Shown one piece after another: positions 9,838 to 18,740 of a stretch of 64,000 nucleotides of DNA. The stretch comes from Natrinema zhouii (GTDB lineage Archaea > Halobacteriota > Halobacteria > Halobacteriales > Natrialbaceae). The stretch spans positions 868,001-932,000 of the forward strand of contig NZ_CP059154.1 of the NCBI RefSeq assembly GCF_013456555.2, read 5' to 3'. Under the pieces are notes generated by a model. That model saw only the letters and a program-made list of their open reading frames with translations. It did no database searches and had not been told where the DNA came from. Position 1 is the stretch's first letter; the number at the start of each line of letters is the position of its first letter. The position numbers and the translations under genes are program-made.

Positions 9838-10257
9838 GATGCGCATCTGGTCGACGACCTCGTTTTGGACGCGGACGTTGTCTACCAGGCGGCCTAGGCG
9901 GGTGTGCGATCGAGCATCGACGAATCGAAAAAAGTCAACCAGTACAACGTCAACGGGACGATCAACCTCCTCGAGGACGACAGCGCCGACGGCGAAATCA
10001 TGAACATCGGTTCGACGGACAACATCGACATCCACACGCTCGCAGAAGTCGTTCGGGACGAGATCGACCCGAGCCTCGAACTCGAGTTCGGCGAGGCCCG
10101 TGAGGGCGACGCCGAACACACCCATGCCGACATCTCCAAAGCTAACGACGTACTCGGCTACGAACCTACTGTCGACATCCGCGAGGGCGTCTCGAAGTTC
10201 ATCGACTGGTACCGAGAGAACCGGGAGTGGTACGATCCGCTCGTTCGGGCATCGTAG
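9838..10257 (+). pseudogene. Remnant of an NAD-dependent sugar epimerase/dehydratase (GalE-like)
   Basis: The reading DAHLVDDLVLDADVVYQAA, stop, AGVRSSIDESKKVNQYNV matches the middle of an extended SDR epimerase, where an intact gene reads DVVFH.AA.AGVR. The TAG at 9895-9897 replaces a sense codon. Directly after VNGTINLLED the sequence jumps to DGEIMNIGSTDNIDIHTLAE, the C-terminal substrate domain, so roughly 100 or more residues including the catalytic YxxxK are missing. The N-terminal Rossmann GxxGxxG is also gone. The C-terminus (YRENREWYDPLV) is intact. It probably once supplied a nucleotide sugar to this cluster. Confidence 0.8.
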
Positions 10258-10297
10258 TGTCGCTAAATACTTATTGTGCTATTTAAATACGATAGTT

Positions 10298-11731
10298 GTG
10301 AGTAACGCCGAGGGGGGATCATCGACGCTTCTAGTTCAGGATGTGGCTACTGGCCGGCTTGCCGATGGTGTAGCGTACGGGCTGTTCGGAATCCATCTGC
10401 TCCTGATGATCACCGCACACGCAACTGACGCGGTATTGGCGTGGCAGCTCGCCGCCTCTTCCGTCATCCTCAGTGCGGCCCTCGGTTGCCGTCTCGCTGC
10501 GAAAACCTATCGAGACGCCGAACAACTCCAGGCAGCCATCCTCTCGATACTTGGCCTGGCATTCATCGTTCTCAGCATGCTTTATCAGAGCAGTTCACCG
10601 GGGCTCGGTCTCGGACCGAGCCGATCGTTCGCGATCATCGTCGTTTTCTTGGGTATCGTCACCGCCCTGCTCGTTGCTACCGACCCAAGACGGTACACAG
10701 GTGGTGAATGGGTCGCAGTTGTCTGTTTTGCGATACTCGTTGGAATCTATTTCAGCCATACGCTCGCGTTCCACCCCTCGAGCTCGCAGTCCCGATGGCC
10801 GATATGGGCTGCAGTCGTGATGGGGTGTCATCTCCTGGTGATTCCACGACTCATCTCCGAGCGGGTCTTTCTCTGGTTTCTCCCTCGTCTAGCGGCGGTT
10901 ATCGTGGTGCTCGGTTTGATCACCTACCTCATCGGAGACTATACGCTCTGGATCTTTGAGATTCGTCAGTACTCTAGCTCCCCAGGGGTTCCTGGATTCG
11001 ATCCGAACATCACCACGATACAATCGATCTTCCCGAACCCGAACTCTCTCGGCCTCTTGTCGTTCGCCGGCCTCGTCGCAGGGGTCATCGAACTTCACCG
11101 TTCGGTCGTCGCTCGACGTCCGCTTGGTGCGAGTATCGCCGTCGCTCTCGCCGGAATCTGTGGGCTTGGAGTGTTCCTCTCGAACGCTCGGGCATCGATG
11201 CTCGCTGCGGCCGTCGCCGTCGCGATCTACGCCGCCTACGTAGTCGGTGGTCGGCTCACCGTGCCTCCACTGGTGATCGCAAGCATCCTCGGCGCGTTCG
11301 GACTGCTTGCGGGGATGTACATGAACGTCATCGACATCTCCTCGTCGAACCGCTTCGAACTCTGGTCTGCGAGTCTGCGAGCGATCCAGGACGGACCGCT
11401 GCTATTCGGACACGGAAGCGGCCCGATGAGTAGCGTCATCCAGCCCTACCTCAACAGTGATTTCTCCTTCTCGCCGCATAACGCCTATCTCACAGTGTTC
11501 CTTCAGGCTGGATTCGTCGGCGGCTTCGCCTATCTCGGCCTCGTCGGCGGCAGCATCGCTGGCGGTATAATCAACTATCGCGAGGTCAACGTCGCGATGC
11601 TTGCGTTCGTCGTTGGCTGGGCGATCCACCAAGGATTGGAATCCTATACCCTGTTTCGGTGGTCGCTTGGCTCCGTACTCGCCACTCTCGCAATCGGGTA
11701 TCTTCTATCCAGTGACCCAGTGACTGACTGA
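10298..11731 (+). CDS. O-antigen ligase / polymerase-like multi-pass membrane protein
   Basis: 477 residues from the GTG at 10298 (VSNAEGGSSTLLVQD). The frame continues upstream into the epimerase remnant, but that part is low-complexity and antisense-like. There are about eleven or twelve hydrophobic helices. The loop before the last helices (LFGHGSGPMSSV... FSPHNAYLTVFLQAG) carries the PHN motif typical of Wzy/WaaL-like proteins, which join polyprenyl-linked glycan units or ligate them to an acceptor on the outer face. A TATA-like tract (ctaaatacttatt) lies about 27 bases before the GTG, pointing to a leaderless mRNA. Confidence 0.8.
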   Translation: MSNAEGGSSTLLVQDVATGRLADGVAYGLFGIHLLLMITAHATDAVLAWQLAASSVILSAALGCRLAAKTYRDAEQLQAAILSILGLAFIVLSMLYQSSSPGLGLGPSRSFAIIVVFLGIVTALLVATDPRRYTGGEWVAVVCFAILVGIYFSHTLAFHPSSSQSRWPIWAAVVMGCHLLVIPRLISERVFLWFLPRLAAVIVVLGLITYLIGDYTLWIFEIRQYSSSPGVPGFDPNITTIQSIFPNPNSLGLLSFAGLVAGVIELHRSVVARRPLGASIAVALAGICGLGVFLSNARASMLAAAVAVAIYAAYVVGGRLTVPPLVIASILGAFGLLAGMYMNVIDISSSNRFELWSASLRAIQDGPLLFGHGSGPMSSVIQPYLNSDFSFSPHNAYLTVFLQAGFVGGFAYLGLVGGSIAGGIINYREVNVAMLAFVVGWAIHQGLESYTLFRWSLGSVLATLAIGYLLSSDPVTD

Positions 11732-11734
11732 TTT

Positions 11735-11932
11735 GAATTCGCAGCGTGGCGGCCGACCGATGACGGCTACGCGACCTATCTAGGTGTTGCTAGAGCACTC
11801 GAGAATCGACTCGATCGCGAAGTAGATGTCAACGAGATCGACTTCGTCAGTTTCGACCTTGAAACCAGCTGCGACGCAGTCGAATGGAGGACCATCGATT
11901 CTCAAAACGAGGTGACGATACGGTTCCGCTAA
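11735..11932 (+). pseudogene. Short coding remnant, possibly a nucleotidyltransferase C-terminus
   Basis: An open stretch of 65 codons without a start reads AAWRPTDDGYATYLGVARALEN... REVDVNEIDFVSFD and stops at 11932, overlapping the stop of the opposing nucleotidyltransferase gene by four bases. The ALE..L.REVDV pattern resembles the end of MNT-type nucleotidyltransferase (antitoxin-like) proteins, but the match is weak. Protein-like composition without a start suggests a gene end left by a rearrangement. Confidence 0.35.
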
Positions 11933-12672
11933 TCGGACGTAGTCGAAACGGCAGCCTCATCGTCCGCCTGTAGCCGCTCTTCTGCCTCGTCGCGATCCTC
12001 CGGGTACCCCACGTCGATCCGCCAGCCCTTGAGGCCGATCGCATCGATCGTCCGTCCGCTCTGAATCAGCAGGTCGATCGCTTCACTGATCTCGTACTCG
12101 CCGCGGTTCGATGGCTGCACCAAATGACAAGCGTGGAAGATTGCCGGCGTAAATGTATAGAAGCCGGTCATCACGAGATTCGACGGCGGATCGTCGGGTT
12201 TCTCGACGACGTCCGTAATCTCGCCGTACTTGTTGGTATCACAGACGCCGTAGCGCGAAGCCTCTTCCCAGGGCACCTCCTCGACGAGGAACGCTGCATC
12301 CGCACGTTCCTCCTGCTGGCGTCGAACGACTGCCTCGAGGTTCGCGTCGAAGATGTTGTCACCGAGGATCAGCATGAAGTCGTCGTCGACGTGCTCTTCG
12401 ACGGTCAACAGCGCGTGAGCGAGCCCCTTCTGTTCGCGCTGGTGAGCGTACGTGATCGGCACGCCGCGATACTCGTCACCGTAGTGGTCGATGATCCGCT
12501 CCTTGAGATACCCTACGACCACGACGAACTCGTCCGCGCCGAGCTCGACAAGGTTGTCGAAACAGTGAGTGAGAATCGGCTTCCCGTCGACTTCGACCAT
12601 GCCCTTGGGTTTGTCTTCCGTTAACGGGCAAAGCCGCGTTCCCTCACCCGCGGCGAGTACGACTGCGTTCAT
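11929..12672 (-). CDS. aglF: Sugar-1-phosphate nucleotidyltransferase (AglF/RmlA-like)
   Basis: 247 residues. The N-terminal signature VVLAAGEGTRLCPLTEDKPKG is the NTP-binding loop, with the catalytic Arg and Lys. LILGDNIFD provides the metal aspartate, and VEKPDDPPSN and GEYEISEAIDLLI cover the sugar-binding part. It activates a hexose-1-phosphate with UTP or dTTP. In Haloferax, AglF of this family makes UDP-glucose for S-layer N-glycosylation; equating this gene with AglF is inference from family and context. It starts at the end of the glycan cluster. Confidence 0.85.
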   Translation of the reverse strand: MNAVVLAAGEGTRLCPLTEDKPKGMVEVDGKPILTHCFDNLVELGADEFVVVVGYLKERIIDHYGDEYRGVPITYAHQREQKGLAHALLTVEEHVDDDFMLILGDNIFDANLEAVVRRQQEERADAAFLVEEVPWEEASRYGVCDTNKYGEITDVVEKPDDPPSNLVMTGFYTFTPAIFHACHLVQPSNRGEYEISEAIDLLIQSGRTIDAIGLKGWRIDVGYPEDRDEAEERLQADDEAAVSTTSD

Positions 12673-12921
12673 CGATTGAACGTGACAAGTATAGAAGCAA
12701 GAACCTTCTGGTCAACCGATACTGAACCATCGGCCACTTACTACCGAATTGTCACGTTCCAGATATGGCTCGAGAGACGTTCGACGACCGCGCTAGGAAT
12801 ACTCGAAAGTCATCACGAAGCAGAAGCAGGGTGCGAGGTCGGGAACCATCGCGGAGTAACAAGCTCCTGATAGGCGACAGTCGCCGCCTTACTATCTCCG
12901 ACGGCGGAGCACGATTCCCTT

Positions 12922-13389
12922 GTGGTGGTTCGCCTCCCTCGCTGGTCGTCAGCACTCCGATGGATACCGGCCGTGCTCGTCGCCGGTCTCATCAGTTACT
13001 GGTCGGTCGTCACAGCGCCGCCACCGATCACGCTCGAGATACCACCATCGACCGGAGCCGACACTATGCAGGCGACGACCATCCCCAGTGACCTCGCGTG
13101 GTTTGACCCGCGTCACGCGATCGCCTACGCAACGCTCGCACTCAGCCTCGAGTACGCGCTTGACTACCGCGAGACGACATCGCCTCAGACCGACGAGCGG
13201 CGAAGCTATGAACGGACGATCGCCCGCATGGCCCTGCTGGTGCTCGTCGTGACAATTGGGTACGGAGCGCTCATGGAAGCCGGCCAACTGTTCCGGCCCG
13301 ACCGCGTCGCCTCGCTGGCCGACGCCGCGAGTAACGGCATTGGAGCGACGGCTGCACTCGTCCTGTCCGGCCTCGAACGATGGACCTGA
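12922..13389 (+). CDS. VanZ-like membrane protein
   Basis: 155 residues with three or four hydrophobic helices. The C-terminal half has GYGALMEAGQLFRPDRVASLADAASNGIGA, the E-x2-Q...R...D-x4-N-x2-G pattern of VanZ-like proteins. Family function is obscure; bacterial VanZ gives low-level teicoplanin resistance and related proteins accompany surface-glycan genes. The start is a GTG at 12922. About 250 bases upstream show no gene. Confidence 0.75.
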   Translation: MVVRLPRWSSALRWIPAVLVAGLISYWSVVTAPPPITLEIPPSTGADTMQATTIPSDLAWFDPRHAIAYATLALSLEYALDYRETTSPQTDERRSYERTIARMALLVLVVTIGYGALMEAGQLFRPDRVASLADAASNGIGATAALVLSGLERWT

Positions 13390-13480
13390 CCGATCCGTTG
13401 TCTGGAGTCGGCCCAACTGCCAACCCAATAATCGATCGACTTGCTTAGCCTCAAGTATCGTAGCCTCCCTATTCAACAGT

Positions 13481-14083
13481 TTATAACGTACTATACCGTT
13501 CTTCTTCCCAAGGATTTGCAGTGTTCGAGTAGCCGCGTGTTTCCCAGTACCCTCGCTTGGGCTCAGAAAGGAACTCAACGCTCGTGACCCACTTAGCACC
13601 TTTGTACGCGTATAACTGTGGCGTCACAACGCGAAGCGGTCCACCGTGTTCCGACGGAAGTGGTTGTCCCTCGAGTTCAAGGGCGAACAACACCTCATCA
13701 CGCAGACACTCGTCAAGCGGGAGATTTGTCGTGTATCCATCCAGAGCGCGAAACAGAACGTGCTCAGCATCATCTAAGACGCCGGCTCGTTCGGCGATCG
13801 ACAGGAACGTCACACCGGTAAACTCGTTATCAAATCGGCTCCAGCCGGTTACACAGTGGAAATCCTGGCGCTGCGTTTCCTGGGGAAGGGCATTGAACTC
13901 GTCCCACGAATACGATAGCTCGTTTTCGACGGCACCAGTCACCGTAAACTCCCATGTGTCCATATTCCACGAGGGTGTTGCGCTCTTCGAGAGCACCGGG
14001 AAACGTTCAGTTCGACGCTGTCCGGGCGGTAATCGATTCTCACCAAACTCCTCGTAAATTGAAGTGGTGTCCCTGTCCACCAT
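13481..14083 (-). CDS. Molybdopterin-dependent oxidoreductase of the sulfite oxidase family
   Basis: 200 residues holding just the molybdopterin domain. Cys77 in DFHCVTGW is at the position of the molybdenum-ligating cysteine, and RVVTPQLYAYKGAKWV carries the conserved Y-x-K pterin-binding region. No signal peptide or haem domain is seen, so it resembles the short YedY/MsrP-like cytoplasmic forms. The substrate is unknown; sulfite or a sulfoxide are family precedents. It ends 92 bases from the convergent VanZ gene. Confidence 0.85.
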   Translation of the reverse strand: MVDRDTTSIYEEFGENRLPPGQRRTERFPVLSKSATPSWNMDTWEFTVTGAVENELSYSWDEFNALPQETQRQDFHCVTGWSRFDNEFTGVTFLSIAERAGVLDDAEHVLFRALDGYTTNLPLDECLRDEVLFALELEGQPLPSEHGGPLRVVTPQLYAYKGAKWVTSVEFLSEPKRGYWETRGYSNTANPWEEERYSTL

Positions 14084-14216
14084 ATCCTGCTCCAGTATGA
14101 GGAGCTACAAGAATCTGGACCCGACACTCGTCAGCACCTCATACGCATTCGCGAGACGAAGTAGCCATAGGGAGTGGTATTTTTTCGCTGGCGTCCGTTG
14201 GTGTTGATGAACCTCC

Positions 14217-14468
14217 ATGCCACTCATTCACTTCGAGATGGCCGACTCGACTGAACGAACGCAGATCGGAGAAGGACTTGTTCGGTTCGCTGTGCAGGCC
14301 GGGCGATTAGAAACGGGTCAGGATGAGGGAAGATACTTCCTAACCCACGCTGACGGTTGTGACGCCGATGGAAAGCGAATCAAACCAGGGGACGGGTTTT
14401 GTTTCGATACGGAAACGGGCGATATTCTCTGTGAAGAACACGGGAAAGACCGAAGCGAAAATGGGTGA
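14217..14468 (+). CDS. Conserved haloarchaeal hypothetical protein
   Basis: 83 residues, acidic, with three cysteines (HADGCDADG, GDGFCFD, GDILCEEHG) that could bind a metal. No family is recognised. It is convergent with the DsrE-like gene, ending 15 bases before it. The start ATG follows a plausible leader. Confidence 0.55.
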   Translation: MPLIHFEMADSTERTQIGEGLVRFAVQAGRLETGQDEGRYFLTHADGCDADGKRIKPGDGFCFDTETGDILCEEHGKDRSENG

Positions 14469-14483
14469 ATTCTACAGACGGCT

Positions 14484-14834
14484 CTACGGTGCTTTGATGT
14501 ACCCGTACCCCTCGTCCTGAAACCGTGCGAGCGCACCCGATCCGGATGGGGCCTCCTCGACACCCGGAAGCAAGTCGGCGTCGGTCGCTCCCATCCCATC
14601 AAGCGAGTTACGGCAGGCTAGCAATGTAACATCTTGCTCGCGGAGAGTGTCGACCATGTCTCGATTCGAGGCGGTTTCCGTGACGAACATCCGGACACCG
14701 GCCCCATTTGCAACTATTGCGACGTCGTCAGCGGACGAGGAAACGCTGTTGTCGGCGAGTAGATTCAGAGCGTTCACCATCGCGTGCTGCTGGTCACCTG
14801 GATCCGGGCTTGACACGTGAAAGACGGTCTGCAT
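14484..14834 (-). CDS. DsrE/DsrF-like family protein
   Basis: 116 residues with the Rossmann-like DsrE fold: an N-terminal QTVFHVSSPDPGD strand, then DVAIVANGAGVRMFV, and a cysteine in TLLACRNSL at the position where many family members carry the sulfur-accepting residue. Members take part in sulfur relay or are small thiol proteins; no partner Tus or Dsr genes are nearby. An intact short gene of normal family length. Confidence 0.8.
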   Translation of the reverse strand: MQTVFHVSSPDPGDQQHAMVNALNLLADNSVSSSADDVAIVANGAGVRMFVTETASNRDMVDTLREQDVTLLACRNSLDGMGATDADLLPGVEEAPSGSGALARFQDEGYGYIKAP

Positions 14835-15146
14835 AGCGAGTAGAACGACGGCGATCAGTATAAACCAACACGTACTAGCACGTCTACCAGTATGTTTCAG
14901 GTCGCTCTGGGCACAACAATGAACACTAGCCGAACAATGGCCCCGATCTGATATCGTTTAAGAGACCTGAAGACAGTAAGCGAGGAACCCAGTGGGAACG
15001 CGTCGGCAAGTAGCTCCATGCGGAAGCCATCATCCCGATCACGACAAGCGTTCGTCAAACACTCAGGCATAATTCGGATTTTCAGTCCATACGTACAATC
15101 AAATCGTCTATCGTAGTGCATTTATGTCGTTCAATGACGTGCAGAG
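14835..15146. other. Intergenic region, no supported gene
   Basis: 312 bases between divergent genes. A minus-strand frame of 74 codons (14897-15121) exists but shows no motif, and its composition is not clearly coding. The stretch should hold the promoters of the DsrE-like gene and the esterase. Confidence 0.4.
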
Positions 15147-16142
15147 ATGGTGATGGAAACAACACCAATAGAAGAGCGACGCGCCGCAGAACTCAACCCG
15201 GATGCCCAAGCTGTGTTGGACACGCTAGTAGAAGTGGATGCACCCGATATTTCACAGCTATCCCCCGAACAGGTCCGGGCGTTGCTCGGCGACTTTTTCA
15301 CGCCGGATATCGAACCCGAACCGATCGCGGCGGTTGACGAGCGTAAAATCCGGGCAGACGCACGCGACATCCGGGTACGAACCTACAATCCAGATCCGGA
15401 CCAATCCCTCCCTGTCGTCGTTTACTTCCACGGTGGCGGCTGGGTCGTTGGCAACCTGAATACGCACGATAAAGTCGCTCGCGCGCTGGCGAAAGAGGGT
15501 GAATGCGTTGTCGTCTCTGTTGATTACCGGAAGGGACCAGAGCACCCCTTCCCCGGTGCCGTCGAGGATGCCTATCTTGCGACGAAGTGGGCAGCGGATA
15601 ACGCGAACGAACTCGGGGCCGGGAACGGACTTGCCGTCGCTGGTGAGAGCGCAGGCGGCACTCTCGCCACCGTTGTCGCGCAGATGGCCGTCGAGAAGGA
15701 GATCGGTTCCCCAGAAATTGACCATCAATTGTTGTTCTATCCGGTGACCAACTACTCGTATGACACCCACTCCTACGAGGAAAACAGAGATGGATTCTTC
15801 CTCACGGCCCGAGGAATGGCGTGGTTCTGGAGCCACTACCTTCGTGACGAGACTGACGGAGCAAACCTTCGAGCGTCACCACTTCGCGCTCCCGAGCGAA
15901 TCCTCGCCGAACTGCCGCCAGCGACGCTGATCACCGGCGGATACGATCCCCTCCGCGACGAACAGTATGCGTACGCCGAAGCGCTTGAAAACGCAGGCGT
16001 TCCCGTCGAGCATATTCACTACGAGGACATGATTCACGACTTCGCTAACATGAGCCAACTCTCGGAGCCGTTCCCTGATATCGAAGCGGCGAACGATGCG
16101 CATGAGCGAGCTGGCGAAGCGCTCAGGACGGCCTTCGAGTAA
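15147..16142 (+). CDS. Alpha/beta hydrolase, hormone-sensitive lipase-type esterase
   Basis: 331 residues. The oxyanion-hole motif HGGGW is at 95-99, the nucleophile Ser168 sits in GESAGG, the acid is probably the Asp in GYDPLRDE and the His is in DMIHDF near the end. This is the complete triad of HSL-family esterases, which cleave short-chain esters in the cytoplasm. An alternative ATG lies two codons downstream. No partner gene indicates the natural substrate. Confidence 0.88.
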   Translation: MVMETTPIEERRAAELNPDAQAVLDTLVEVDAPDISQLSPEQVRALLGDFFTPDIEPEPIAAVDERKIRADARDIRVRTYNPDPDQSLPVVVYFHGGGWVVGNLNTHDKVARALAKEGECVVVSVDYRKGPEHPFPGAVEDAYLATKWAADNANELGAGNGLAVAGESAGGTLATVVAQMAVEKEIGSPEIDHQLLFYPVTNYSYDTHSYEENRDGFFLTARGMAWFWSHYLRDETDGANLRASPLRAPERILAELPPATLITGGYDPLRDEQYAYAEALENAGVPVEHIHYEDMIHDFANMSQLSEPFPDIEAANDAHERAGEALRTAFE

Positions 16143-16313
16143 TGGCTACCGTCGCCTACCGGAGTTTTCATGACCGAGGCGGTGGAGGATCCGGCTGAGT
16201 TAACCCTGTTGAAAATCTTAGAACATGATAGGTTTGCCACCCTGTGCGGTAAGTCCAAGCGAAGGCGTTACCGGAGCGGCCACCCACATCTCGGATGAAT
16301 ATCAGAAACGACC

Positions 16314-16345
16314 TGCTGAATAAGGTCCAGAGAATCTATTCAGCA
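16314..16345. repeat. Inverted repeat, 9-base arms
   Basis: TGCTGAATA at 16314-16322 is the exact reverse complement of TATTCAGCA at 16337-16345, with a 14-base spacer. It could be a terminator stem behind the esterase gene or the trace of an insertion-sequence end; neither is shown by other signals. Confidence 0.6.
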
Positions 16346-16575
16346 AAAAGTCGACTTTCTGTTGAATACGTCTCTAAGTAAAAGCAGAACGATCCGGTAT
16401 TTCAAGATAGTTTATACATGGGTTTAAACTTATTATGGAACGTAAATCGTTATCGCCAATATTACAAAAACAGTGGTTCTTCAGCTCAATAAACAAGTAT
16501 AAGCCGAAATATCTGCCTAGAGCAGGTTCTTTGTGGGAATAGAACTATCAAATGGTCATAAATGTGGGCTGGGCA

Positions 16576-16583
16576 TTTATATA
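16576..16583 (+). promoter_or_regulatory. TATA box for the hydrolase gene
   Basis: TTTATATA lies with its centre about 33 bases before the ATG at 16613, so transcription should begin only a few bases before the start codon. Confidence 0.65.
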
Positions 16584-16612
16584 CTCACGAGTGGTCCTGA
16601 ACCTTGGTCAAT

Positions 16613-17416
16613 ATGAGCCGAATACAAGTTGAAGAGGGAGTAGAGCTGTTCGTTCAGGACTGGGGATCAGGTACGCCGCTCGTGTTTATTCACGGGTGGC
16701 CACTGAACCACAGGATGTTCGAATATCAGTACATCCAACTCCCAAGAGAGGACATTCGGTGTATCGGTATCGATCTCCGGGGCTATGGACAGTCAAGCAA
16801 ACCGTGGAGTGAATATGACTTCGACATGTTCGCTGACGATCTCAAGACGGTTCTCGATGAACTCGATGTCGATGATATAATACTTGCGGGTTTTTCGATG
16901 GGAGGGGGAGTCGTCACCCGGTATATGAGCCGCCATAACGAAGAACATGTAGCAAAATTGGCGCTACTTGGTGCTGCGAGCCCCGTTTTGGCCAAGAAAC
17001 CCGACTTTCCGGAAGGCGTCGATGAAGCTGCATTCATGGACCTTGCCGAGGGATGCTATGAGGACCGGGCGAAGATCAGCAGTGATTTCGCCGATTCGAT
17101 GTTTCACTCCGCACCAAGTCCCGAGCTGAAAGATTGGCTCCAGAACATGAGCATGGAATCGTCGCCGCAGGCCATGGCCGATTCGATCGAAGCGGTCGGC
17201 GAGATGGATCTTCGTTCAGATCTTGCGGACATCTCTGTTCCGACCCTCATCTGTCACGGTGTCCATGATCAAGCTTGTCCGTTCGATCTGACGGCAAAGA
17301 AGCTCCACGACGGAATCGAAAACACGGAACTCGTTCGCTTCGAGGAGAGTAGTCACGCACTCTTCTACGAGGAAAAAGAGAAACTCAACCAAGAGCTGAC
17401 TGAATTCAGCAAATAA
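16613..17416 (+). CDS. Alpha/beta hydrolase (haloperoxidase/esterase-like)
   Basis: 267 residues from ATG 16613 (MSRIQVEEGVELFVQDWG). The HGWPLNHRMF oxyanion loop, nucleophile Ser95 in GFSMGG, an acid around HGVHDQACP and a His in SSHALFYEE complete the triad. It is close to non-haem haloperoxidase-type hydrolases, which in cells act as esterases. A remnant of another alpha/beta hydrolase follows downstream. Confidence 0.85.
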   Translation: MSRIQVEEGVELFVQDWGSGTPLVFIHGWPLNHRMFEYQYIQLPREDIRCIGIDLRGYGQSSKPWSEYDFDMFADDLKTVLDELDVDDIILAGFSMGGGVVTRYMSRHNEEHVAKLALLGAASPVLAKKPDFPEGVDEAAFMDLAEGCYEDRAKISSDFADSMFHSAPSPELKDWLQNMSMESSPQAMADSIEAVGEMDLRSDLADISVPTLICHGVHDQACPFDLTAKKLHDGIENTELVRFEESSHALFYEEKEKLNQELTEFSK

Positions 17417-17631
17417 CTCCAAATAAACGATGGGTCCCATCGAAATGAGCCCCGTCGTATTTTATCACCGACATAAACCTGCCAATCCACCGGAAACAAG
17501 GATGCGAGAGATATGCGCTCTGTATTCAGCACGATTCTCATATTCCACTGTATCTGATAAAAACTACAGGGGTAAGTTTGCACGTGTAATGTTCGTGTAT
17601 TTCACTCTAAAACATAGATGAATAATAGGAT

Positions 17632-17957
17632 TTCAATAGAGCCGCTGAGTTCTTCACCCAGATGCGTGAGGATCCACCGTGTGCTGAGATGGAAGCGATC
17701 GCACATACGCTAGGGTACTACGACACCATCATTGGAGATACCATGTCGGACAATCCGCTGTCGACTGACCAATGGACTGATGCGACGGTTCCGCTGCTCG
17801 TGATGGGCGGTGGACGGAGCCCACTATTCTTCTAGATGGCGCAGAAGAACTCGTGGACATCTTCCCCGATCCCGAACTTAGGATTCTGGATGGACAGGAA
17901 GACGATGTCGACGCGAAGGCTCTCGTCCAAGTTCTGACAGCGTTCTTTGGAGCATGA
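17632..17957 (+). pseudogene. C-terminal remnant of a second alpha/beta hydrolase
   Basis: The frame reads NRAAEFFTQMREDP... TVPLLVMGGGRSPLFF and then stops. In the neighbouring frame the homology continues as DGAEELVDIFPDPELRILDGQEDDVDAKALVQVLTAFFGA to a TGA at 17955-17957. This is the last third of a common small alpha/beta hydrolase, with a frameshift near 17835 and no N-terminal part or nucleophile. The usual GQ.HDVD catalytic His is changed (GQEDDVD). Confidence 0.7.
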
Positions 17958-18203
17958 TCTGAGCGACTGAGAACTCCGTACTGGCGTCGTTTATCCTCTC
18001 GTGTCACTCACTGTCTTGTATTCAGTCTCTGGGATCAAAGGAATCCCGGGAGAGCGCCGAACGAATCCACGCAGTGCTGATGCGCTTCGATGACCGCCAG
18101 TATAGGCTTATATTTGATAATTTGCCCTCAGTATGTCACGACCCTCGATTGAAAGTGTGGAAAGCGGAACTGACAAGTGTGGTATCGGTCAGTGCAGAGA
18201 CGA

Positions 18204-18740
18204 ATGCGCACCGCGAGCAGAATCGTCATCGTCGCCGCGTTACTCCTCGTCCTCGGCGGACTCTGCGTCCACTACGGCGCGACGTACGACGACAACTGGC
18301 CCCATCCGACTGGCGACCAGCTCCAGGAACGGGGAACCGAGCCGTTCGTCGGCGAGCGCGTGCTCCTGTTCGGTGAGGTCAGGGCCATCGACGGGGACAC
18401 GATCTCCATCCACGTCACGGACGACAACGATGCGGTCGCGGCCGAACTCGAGGTCTACGACATCCACACCCGAGTCGAACCGGGCGGCGTCGTACAGGTC
18501 TACGGCGTGCTCGAGTCCGAGACGGTGCTCCGCGCGGATCGAACGGTGGTCGTGAACCGCGGTCCGAACGCAGCCGCGTTCAAACTCGGCGCGTCGGTCG
18601 TCGGCCTATTGCTGGCGGTGGGCTACTTCCTTCGACACTGGCGGATTGAGATCCGCGAACTCACGTTCCGACCGAGAGCGATCGATGACAAACACGGCAG
18701 CGAGCCCGCTCCCGACACGGAGGGTTCCGACCGTGGCTGA
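18204..18740 (+). CDS. Membrane-anchored protein with an OB-like beta domain
   Basis: 178 residues from ATG 18204. An N-terminal hydrophobic helix (IVIVAALLLVLGGLCV) is followed by a mainly beta extracytoplasmic region with repeated GERVLLFGEVRAIDGDTI and VVQVYGVLESE segments like an OB fold. A second membrane helix (FKLGASVVGLLLAVGYFL) precedes a cytoplasmic tail. Function unknown. The next gene starts inside this one at 18685 in another frame, so they form an overlapping pair. Confidence 0.65.
   Translation: MRTASRIVIVAALLLVLGGLCVHYGATYDDNWPHPTGDQLQERGTEPFVGERVLLFGEVRAIDGDTISIHVTDDNDAVAAELEVYDIHTRVEPGGVVQVYGVLESETVLRADRTVVVNRGPNAAAFKLGASVVGLLLAVGYFLRHWRIEIRELTFRPRAIDDKHGSEPAPDTEGSDRG

Larger units (their letters stand above)
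16143..16612. other. AT-rich intergenic stretch
   Basis: 470 bases without a credible gene, clearly richer in A and T than the flanking genes. It holds a perfect 9-base inverted repeat (16314-16345) and, at its right end, a strong TATA box for the next gene. Confidence 0.5.

Noticed and set aside
14897..15121. Minus-strand frame of 74 codons between the DsrE-like gene and the esterase
   Set aside because: No motif, no clear promoter, and composition not clearly coding; it overlaps the divergent promoter region.
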